Assembly: GCA_003427395.1 (NCBI GenBank)
Contig: BFEA01000004.1
Coordinates: 2,229,738 to 2,293,737, forward strand
Length of the DNA: 64,000 bases
Direction of reading: 5' to 3'
DNA from: Chara braunii
Lineage: Eukaryota > Streptophyta > Charophyceae > Charales > Characeae
Shown here: positions 40,501 to 50,891 of the stretch, piece after piece
Numbering within the stretch: the stretch's first letter is position 1
Layout of the letters: each line of letters opens with the position of its first letter
Notes under the pieces: generated by a model
Told to the model about the DNA's origin: nothing
Seen by the model: the letters and a program-made list of their open reading frames with translations, nothing else
The model's database searches: none
Position numbers and translations under genes: made by a program

Positions 40501-43500
40501 GGTACAGGAAATTCCCCCTCCTCCCCCTCACCCACATGTCAGACACAACGGTGGACTTTTCTGGTAGGTCGACAGGAATGGCCAGTCAGATATCAGTTGA
40601 TAGTCAAGGAACTGAGCACTGCGTTGGCGGTTGGGATGCAAACACCTTCAAGACTGACAATCAAGGAACTAGGACTGCACTGGTGGTCGGAACGCAAGCG
40701 CCTTGAGAACTGAACCCCTACTCCTGGGTTGGTCGATCTCCATGGCTAAACAATCCTTTATTCATCTGCTCCACTTCAGGAGAAGCATGGGGGTGACAAT
40801 ACTGGGAAGTGATGTAAAGATGATTCCTATATCGAGAGTTCTTACACATTGTAGCAACACACGTTGTAGACTATGACAATACTGGGAAGGGAAGTAAAGA
40901 CGAGTCCTGTCTTTTGAGTTATCACGCATTGTAAACTCCTATATTTAGAGTTACCACGCATTGTAGACTACTATATTTAGAGTTATCACGCATTGTAGAC
41001 TATGTACCATTGTAGACTATGTACCAGGAGCACTCAGCTAGCAACACGCGTTGTAGACCATGTACCGGGCGCAATCAGCCAGCAACACACATTGTAGACT
41101 ATGTACCAGGAGCACTCAGCCACGAACATTAGACTAAGTTCTCTGCACAGATCCACCAGATTCCCTCAGAGATGGTAGCCAGCCAGTATTCTATGGATGC
41201 AACCTCAGTAGTATGGCTACCTCCCCAAGGAATGCAACTCCCCTTCTCCTACTTGCACTCTGCAGATGGTTGTGGGAGACAACCACCCACGTTTGGGTCC
41301 ATTGCCTGTTTTCCAGACTAATCTGGTCTTGGTGGAGTGCGCACTGGATCAACAGGATCGACTTCACTAGAACTGTTTCGAAATCGTCAGATAGGTAGAT
41401 CTTGACCAGACTTGTGCTTGCCAACCTCTCCTTGGAAGCATCGCCGCTGCAGACAAGTTATTTCGGATGCTGTGGTCCTCCAGGATGGGCAAATTGGTGC
41501 GGCCAACCACCTCCAAAATATTACATCAAAACTCATACTCACACTAAGACTTTTCCCACTTCTCTGCGGATTTAATTGTGGTCCGATTTAGCCAGGCCAC
41601 GTCGGGCATACTCACACTAAGACTTTCCGCACATCTCTGTGGACTTGACTACGGTCAGATTCGGCCAGGCCAGGTCGGAAAAGATCTGTCGATTTTTAGA
41701 TAGTCCACAGACTATTTTCTTGTCTTGTTAGGGCCCTGGCATTGTGCAGTCCACAGACTAGTTTCTTGTCTTAGGGCCTTGGCATTGTGCAGTTGTGGGC
41801 CCAACATTCGAGCGAGGGGGCTGGGGCATGGTAAAAACAGTTACTACTTAATCTGCTGGTATGCTCTAAGTTCTGTGCTCATCAAGGGGCCTTTGCCCTT
41901 GGAGCCGAAGCTGGGTAGGGCCCCCCCTAACGGGGTAATGGTTCTAACCCCAGTAATTCAATTTGGATGCCGGTCCCAGTTCCAGTAACTGGATACTGGT
42001 CCCAAGAACTCTCCGAGCTGTTTTTTGAGGGGGGCTTAGCAACCCACATATCGCTAACTTACCGAAGTGGAAAGCCAGCCAAAAAAAGACAAATCTCTCG
42101 CATAGCGCCCCAGCAATCTGTCTCTGTCTCGGGAGAAGAGGCTCGGAGGACCATGTCTCCGGAGAAGAGGCTCGGAGGACCATGTCTCCGTCTGTGCTAG
42201 TCACCCTTCATTCATTCCACACAGGCCAAGTTAATCTTCTCTGTTTCGTTCCAGTTCTTTTTCCTTTTTTTCCTTTGCTTTTCTTTTTTGTCCCGTTCCA
42301 GTTCCAAATATGTCCCGAAGGGCCAAAAAGGTGTTGGGGCTTGCACTACCCTTACGCACAGACATGCTACACCTTTTGATCAACGAACAGACAGATAACC
42401 AGTTGGAATCCTGGGGCCGTGCTCCACTTCGGGAGGTTCAGCTCTCGTTTCGAGCATTCAGGGGTCCCTGCCATCCGATCTCAAATTCTCACGGCCACAG
42501 TGTGACCACGTTGGGAAAAACTCGAAGTCAGAAATAAACTTCCCCAAGTGGGATAGTCGATTCAACAAGTCAGGCACATTTCCCCCTTCAGGAAAAAAAG
42601 GAATAGATAATCTGCATTCGACTGGGGCCCATGACCCACTAGCGTAGCTGGGAAATAGATCAGTTTTTCGATTAGTTCCCGACGAGGTGACGGACAAGGA
42701 AGAGAAAAAAAAAAAAAAAAAAAAAAAGAACACAACGTACCCAAACCCACCAGTGCACCTAACAAAAGAGGAGATATTTTATTGGAGGGCCCAGTGCCCA
42801 AGGCTTACATAAAGTCCACATTCCTGGGACGCCGCAAGGTATTTTCACAGTCAGTGCGTCCGCGACCACGTCGTGAACTAATCGAAAAACTGATCTATCT
42901 CCCTGCTACTGTCACACTGCGGCCGCGATAATTTGAAAATCGGATGGCAGCGACCCCTGAATACTCGAAACGAGAGCTGAACCTCCCGAAGTGGAGCACG
43001 GCCCCAGGATTCCAACTGGTGATCTCTCTGTTCGTTGATCAAAAGGTGTAGTATGTCTGTGTGCCGCACCGGGCACACAGTAGGACTGTTCCCGACTCAC
43101 TGTGCGGTCAGGTGCATCAAGGCCTGGCCGTGAAAGAAGTCAGAAACATGCAGAAAAGTCGTCGTCTGGGAATGGCCTCACTCATGCAATTGGCGTAAGG
43201 CGCCTATAACAAATACCCTGTAAGCCGGGCCGATGACAATGAATCTGGACGTCAACAGGCCCGAGTGCAAATCAGGCACCGCGTTGCCTACGCGGCTGGC
43301 ATCTACAGACTTGAATGCTGCCCTCTCCAAATGTTAACCTCAAAGAAAAAAGAAACAAAAGTAAAAATCTGAACTCCACAGGAGTCGGATGGGGTGTGTT
43401 TAGCCATACAACATTACGAAGCTGTAAGTACTACTCTTGGAAAGAAAAAAAATGAATGCGATCAAATCTGGCCCCAATTCTCTTTCCTTTCTCTTTTTTT

Positions 43501-44391
43501 TTCCGTTTGAAAGGCCGATGGCCTTCGGATGCCATTATTGAACTGACCCACGCCAGGTAGTTCACCGAACTTAGCGAATATAGTTCAACAAACACGTGAA
43601 GTTCATGAATTGTTGAAATACAGATCCGGGTTCATCGGCGTCCATCTGGATTCGAACTCGGATCTGTATTTCAACAGTTCATGGTTGTACCAACTGAGAT
43701 AGGGGGCATCGCTGCACTACTCTCGACATGCACAAAAGACAAAAATCATGGGAGCGTATCTCGCCATGTTTCTAGCGAAGATTCACTCTCGTTTTGCACA
43801 TTTCGAGAGTAGTGCAGCGAGGCCCAGGGTCTCGCTCCACATCTCTCCAGAATCCGTCTACAGCTCTGACGGTCTATTCCTTTTTTCTTTTTTGTCATCC
43901 ACTCGCCTTCTGTGTTGTGGTACAAGTGGTTGCAAACGTGCGATCGACTTTCAAACCCGCGACACGTGTCCTTTTCATATTCTGTAGGCTTTTTTCTTTT
44001 TTTTTTAATTCTGTAGGCTAATCTCCACTGTTGTCACAGTTTTTTTTGTGTTTTTTTTTTTTGGCCACAGTTTTGGCTGTCTAGAAACAACATACGTCCA
44101 ACCCGTGAAGGGAGCTCCGCTGCACTCATTCTAAATGTATGTGGAGCTAGTAATGCTCCCAGTGTATTCAAAATGTTCTGAATGCGTCTGGTCCACATCC
44201 TAATCCAGATACCTGTCGAATGTGAAGTACCGGAGCGAGACCACATGTTTGCGGAATTTTACTTCTCTTTGGGAATTAGCCCCTACTGGATCCATGTGAG
44301 TATAACATTCAACCACGAGGCTGGTGGGTTCTGAGCCACAATACCAGCCTCACCGCTCCCCCCCCCCCCNCTCCGCCACAATACCAGCCTC

Positions 44392-44465
<74 letters not shown>

Positions 44466-44481
44466 CCACAATACCAGCCTC

Positions 44482-44562
<81 letters not shown>

Positions 44563-47500
44563 CCTGTGCATCTCGGCCCTTTCTTTTGCAATCTCCTCTC
44601 TTCTCTGGGCATCTGGACGTGATTGCAGTCATACTAATCCAAGTGTGGCAACCACTGGAGTGAGATGCATTTCGGAAAGTGCTAGTGTTAGTGTGGCCTC
44701 TACTGTATGTTCCCTCTGGTCATCCCCCCACCCCAAACTCCAACAACCCCCCAAACTCCACCCTCTTTTCCTCCCTGTGTATGTTCTTATGTTACGATCG
44801 TGGCGTGAAGCAGCGCCTGCTTCCATGAAGCAGTGCTCCGGCAACACATGGCGAAATCGCCGATTTCGCCGGCTTCCACAGACTGCACGATGACTCACTG
44901 AATGATAACCAGTGCTGAAGGCGCCTAAGTGGAATGGATGTAACTGAGGGCATACGACACCGGGACTTTTTCAACCGAATATGGTCATAACTACGGAATA
45001 TCCAGATTCATTCGCGAAAATACACGTGTGAATATGCCCTGACCGAGTGTGGAAGAATACGCACGGTGATCATCATCATCCTGTAGGCGGGCATACTCGC
45101 ACTGAGACTTTTTCGACAAAGCTCTGGACGTGAGGGCCGTCGGATTCATCCAGGACTGGCCGTAATTGCAGTTACATGCATTCTGGAAAGTGCTAGTGTG
45201 ACTATGCCGCCGTGAAGCGAGACGCGATCGTCATCCGCTAATTCCGTCTTATAGCCGTGAAAGGACGGTGAAACAAGCGATTGGAAAAAAAACAAAACAA
45301 AAAAAAAAAAGGGTGATGCACAAGCACCGCTGCTAGAGCCGCACATTTATAACAGTACATTGTGCTGGGGGGCGCGCATTCGCTGGGGCGAGTATCGATA
45401 TGTTTGTTTGTTCGGATAAGTGTGTTTGTCAGGAGATTGGCGGGAGGGCACCGCTGCAAGCGCGTGCTTCTTCTTGTGCGCGTGTGCGCGCATGCGCATT
45501 TACGTGTTCCAGCATGCGCCTGCGTGCGGGCGGGTAGTTCGCGTCACTGAGATGCATGGCAGCAAGCGCCACGCATTAGTGCCATTTGGGACGGCCCGGT
45601 GAGGAGGCGTGAAAAACACAAGGGTCTTGAAACGCCCAACCCCCTTGCCGTCTTTGCGACTATATTCATGTGGCATCCAAGCGTCGGTCAGCTTGCTAGG
45701 GATACTCTCCTCAAAACATCCGTTTTTTCTTTTCTTTTTTCCTTTTTACAATCGACTCTGTCTCGTTCCAATTTTAATGGATGCCCGAAAGACAACAACA
45801 CCATGTCCTTTTTGTTTCACCTCTAATTCACAGAATGAACGAAGTCTGCAAACCTTTCTGCCTCGCGCATCTTATAGCTGGCACACGGGATGCCATCACG
45901 CGTAGCCGGGCCCTTGCTACCGGTAATTGTCAGTATCTATACTATTAATAGTATAGTCCCTTCGGTTGTGACTCAACCAGACACCGACCACACTCCGCGC
46001 CATCTTCTTATCCAGTTCCAGTTGTTCACCAAGTTGAACCTGGTTTGCCAGTTGGGACCCCGCGCCTATAATCATAGATTCTCAATTAGTAGAAACCGTC
46101 CAGAGCTGAATTGCGTAGAGGGAACTCTGACGCTCTGGCTGTACTTCCCATACCCCAAAAAACTCCTCTCCTCTACCCTGCTCAGTGCTCTGCTCCCTGC
46201 TCTGCTCTCTGCCGTGCTCTGTTCTTCTCTCCGCGATGCTCTTAACTCTGCTGTCTGCTCTCTGCTCTCTCTGCTTTCTGCTCTGTTGTCTGCTCTCTGC
46301 TCTCTGTTCTATTCTCTGCTCTGCTTTCTCTGCTGTCTGCTCTGATGTCTGCTCTCTGCTCTGCTCCCTGCTCTCTCTGCTGTGTGCCCTGCTCTCTGCT
46401 CTCTGCTCTGCTCTCTGCTCTCTGCTCTGCTCTCTGCTCTCTGCTTTCTGCTCTGCTGTCTACTCCTCCACTCTGCTCCATTGGGAAGGCTGTTTCAAGT
46501 CCCCTCCTGCGAGAGCATCACACGCATACACCGAGAAATCGAACTTCCCGACCATTCACAAGTGCGCACCTCTACCAACACTTACACGAAATCCCGCTAC
46601 TACTCCACACACGCTGCGGCGTATTCTCCCTACCATGATCGTTTTCCCACTAACGGATCGCATATTTAGATTTCCTTTCAATTTAGTGTACTGTGAATTA
46701 ACTCCTGGAGGACACAAAGGTTGACAAAACTGACTAAGGTGACGAATGTAGGAAGTCAAGCAACAATCGACGTCCTTTTTTTTTCTTTTTTTCTTTTTTA
46801 AATTCTGTTCGACGACACAAAAGCGCCAAATCAGACTAAATGGCGGACGATCCCACACAGCAAGCAGTTCATGTACCGCTGACCGTGGTTCGACATCATT
46901 GTATCTTTTTGGCGAAACTTTCAAGGCTACTTTCGTCATTTGAAGCAAGAAGCGAATCTGTTGTTTCGGAATTAGTTCTCAAGAGGCTCTGCTGTCAGAG
47001 TTCTTGACATGAAGCAGGATTAAAAAAAAGAAGAAGAAGAAGAAGAAGAAGAAAAAAAAAAACGATAAGCCGCACGTCGTGCAGGCCGGTGATGTGACGT
47101 GAATACCCACAAGAAGGAACGGGGACATACATTATAACTCATAGAAAGAGCGCGTACACAAAAATTATATTTACATGCGATATTATAAACAAAGCGCCAC
47201 TTTATCCGGCTTCTCTGGCACGCCTGAGTTCTGGCCACCGACGATAGAGAAGGCCAAAGAAAGGGAACCGTGCATCAACGCACAAAACGGAGCGCCTCAG
47301 TGTGCAGAGTGCCCACCCGGGGGGTTGCGCCTTTCCGTTGTAGGAGGCTACCTACCACGAAGCGACCGGCGGGCGTCTAGGGACCATCGATTGTGTCAAT
47401 CCATGGTCCTTAGGCGCCCGCCATTCTCTTCGTGGTAGCCTCCAACGACGAAAACGTGCAGGTGGGACCGAGCCCCGGGGGGCAGCGTTACGGTTAGTCA

Positions 47501-49749
47501 AGCGAAGAGCGAAATCAGGCAGGCTGTGCTCACCCTCGCAGAAGCTGTGCCAGGCCTGCCCACCCTCGGAGGACCTGCTGTTATAGCTCCGGGATAGGCT
47601 CGGGAACCGGCATGGAAGGTCAGCCGTCCTGCAGGGATCCTTCGGGACATCTGTTAAAATTGGAACGATACAGAGATACACACTTGCAATATTGGCCCCT
47701 GCGCAAGGATGACACGCATAAATCGAGAAATCCTGCAGGGACATCCGTTAATATTGGCACAATACAGAGAAGGAAGATTAGCATGGCCCCTGCGCTTTCA
47801 AGGATGACACGCATAAATCGAGAAATGGTCCATTTTTTTCAGAAAAAGAGAGGGGGCGGGGCAGGGGGAAGGGGGGGGGGGGGGGGGGGGGGGGGGGGGA
47901 ATCCTGCAGGTTACCAACTGGCGTAGCTCAGTTGAAATACACCCTTGAACTGGTGAAATACAGACCCGAGTTCCAACTCCACTGGAAACAAACGAGTAAA
48001 ATAGAACAACAATTCTGAATTACCTACGGCCGATCAGTTCGATGACCTTATTCCAAGGTCGTCGACCTTTAAAAAAAAAGTTACTGCAGGCCTGCTCCCA
48101 TGGGCAGGACCTGTGCCCAGCCTGCTCATCCTCGGAGGACCCGCCGTTCTAGCCACGGGATAGGCTCGGGAACGGGCATGGAACGGTCAACCGAGACGCA
48201 GCGTTGCGGTCGGTCAAGCGAAGGGGAAATGTTGCAGGCCACAGCAGTCATCAACGGGGAAAAAATAAAAATAAAAAATCAAATATGCAGGGTCTGCTCA
48301 TCCATCCACGCAGGACCTGAGCCAGGAATGCTCAACCTCGGAAAGACCTGCTGCGGATGTAGCCTCGGGATACCTCAGGTGGTCCCCACCCACCGACTGT
48401 TGCAATGCAGACCCAAGTTTAAATCCAGATACAAACAGATGACCACAATAAAATCATTCTGAATTACCTGGGGTCGGTCAGTTCAATGATAATATTGTGT
48501 CATCCTTGCGCAGGGGCCATGCTAATCTTCATTCTCTGTATCGTTCCAATTTTAACGGATGTCCCGAAGGACAATGATAATATTTCAAGGCCGTTACCCA
48601 TTTTATTTTAAACAAAAAGGAAAAAGACGAAAAAGGAGGAATTCAGAAGAAAAAAAAAACGAAGAAAAGAGGAAAACTTAGCGTTGACGGCGAAAGGCCG
48701 GTCACGGGAGGAATCAATTCTCATCAATGCCGCCGCATTTTGGAAAGCCTCTCTCTCGATCACACACGTCGTTAAGGCTTGGAGGATGGACAGCGAGCTT
48801 GTTAACTGACCTGCTCCACCACGACAGGGTCAGAGGGGGTCAGCCATTCACCAGCGCTGGTGCGCCGCAGACAGCAGAGTCTCAAAAAAAACAAATACAA
48901 GAACGCGCGCGGTCGACAGCAGAAATTCACAAAAAAAAAGAGCTAACACGCATATCCATGAAAATGGGAATAATTCCTACTAAAAAGTTTGACGTCTACT
49001 GTCATCCCTCGTATACAACGCAGTCATCATGAATGGATACCCGCTAGTCTTTGGGTCAAATACAATCATGACAAGCGGCGACCGTTGCGTTCGAGGGAGA
49101 CGGCAGCCTCAGTATTGACTACCCCGCATAAGCATACATCCCGCTGTTCTGTTTCCTTCCTCCCTGAGCTACTCTTTCTCAATCCTCGGGTCGTAGCGGA
49201 GGATAAGTACGACTGGAAGAATGTCCACTGCAGTTTCTTGACGAGAAGTTGAAGCGAAGAGGACAAATACGACTTAGTCAAGTAGTCGATAATGGGCCAT
49301 GATGGCAAAGCTCGTGACATCTACTTCGATATTATTACTAGTCTTCCCCCTAATACAACGCACGGTCATTATAGCTGAATGCAGACTGAAAGATACACCA
49401 AATTCAGCTATAATGACCGTACGTTGTATTCGGGGGAAGACTGTAGTATGTGTTCAATCATTCATGAATGGGAACGAGCGGGAAGAGAGAGCAACAGGGA
49501 GGCGGCGACTACGACCTGCCTCCTTCCAGCGTTTGTGCAATCCGCCGGCCACAATCCCTTCAACAGCCCGCGTGACTACGACCTGTCTCCTTCCAGCGCA
49601 CCACCAGTCCTGTGTTGTTTTCTTTTCCTTGCGATTCCGGGGGGGGGAGGAGAGAAGAGGCAGCGCCGCAAAAAAACAGGGGGCGCGGGGAATTAGGACG
49701 GGGGAGGGCGGCGCTGGCCGACGTGGGTGGGGAGGGAGACGGGAGCGAA

Positions 49750-49842
<93 letters not shown>

Positions 49843-50845
49843 CGTTGACATTGTGAGCATGCCAGGCTGGGGATTCCGAACGACTTGGACTTGGAGCACT
49901 GTGCAAGAGGGCAGAGATAGAGGAGGGGAGGGGAGAGAGAGAGGGAGAGGGAGAGGGAGATAAGAGAGCGAGAGAGAGAGAGAGAGAGAGTGTGAAAGGA
50001 GGTTATCATTATGGGCATGCCAGGCTGGGGATTCAGAACGACTTGGACTTGGAGAACTGTGCACTTCCTCCTATGCGACTCCGGACACTGGTGCGGGCGA
50101 GCTCCCATTCATCCATCCCTCATGCTACATAAAGTAGATTTAGGAGCTGTAATAAACTTCAGATCCATAGCATGGATTGCTTTTCCTCTTTGTTTAGAAG
50201 AACCACCGGTTTTCAAGTGGTACCCCCGGGCCGCATTCCATTGACATCACCAAGATCGGTGATCGCCTTGCGATCTGGCGCGTCTGTATTGCCCCTACAT
50301 TCATGGTCCTGATGTCCATGCTTTCATGCTTGCCTGCGTAAAACCTGCGTTCCGCGATGCTCTCTCAGTCCGTCTTCTGCTCACGCGCAAGAGAGAGAGA
50401 GAGAGAGAGAGAGAGAAGGGGAGAGAGAGAGAGAAACACAGAGAGAGAGAGACGAGACGCTCTCCCTCAAGGTGTCCCTCTCTTGCGCGTCCTTTCTAAT
50501 ATCCTTCTGTTCTTTCACCTCTTTCTTTTGCCTATTTTCTTGCGAACAAAGCCGCAACAACAACCCTCTGCCATGCTAGAGGACACGGGGGGACCGATGC
50601 TGCCAGAGGGTAGATCCACCCTCCAATATTGCGGCCATCTTCCCTTTTTCCCCCCCTCGGCAACTTCCCACCCTTCTGCCATGCCAGAACATTTTTCCTC
50701 TCTGATTGCATTCTGGCTTATAGGCTTTCGTCATTAGTTTTAAGTAAGAAAATACCTTCCTATAGGCGTATGCATGTCTGTGTGACTCCTGCTATGCAAG
50801 TCAATGGCATGCGAGGGTCTCCCATATACAGCACCGAGCAACGGT

Positions 50846-50891
<46 letters not shown>

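Noticed and set aside
42458-42801. Small proteins with poly-Phe runs
   Set aside because: Caused by the A-run in the foldback spacer.
44283-44893. Long ER/SL dipeptide-repeat reading frames (also at 49454-50108, 17389-17871, 75-461)
   Set aside because: They are translations of GA/CT microsatellites, open in several frames on both strands.
46185-46724. 179-codon Leu/Ser/Cys-rich frame
   Set aside because: Encoded by a CTCTGCT pyrimidine satellite. No start context, domain or splice evidence.
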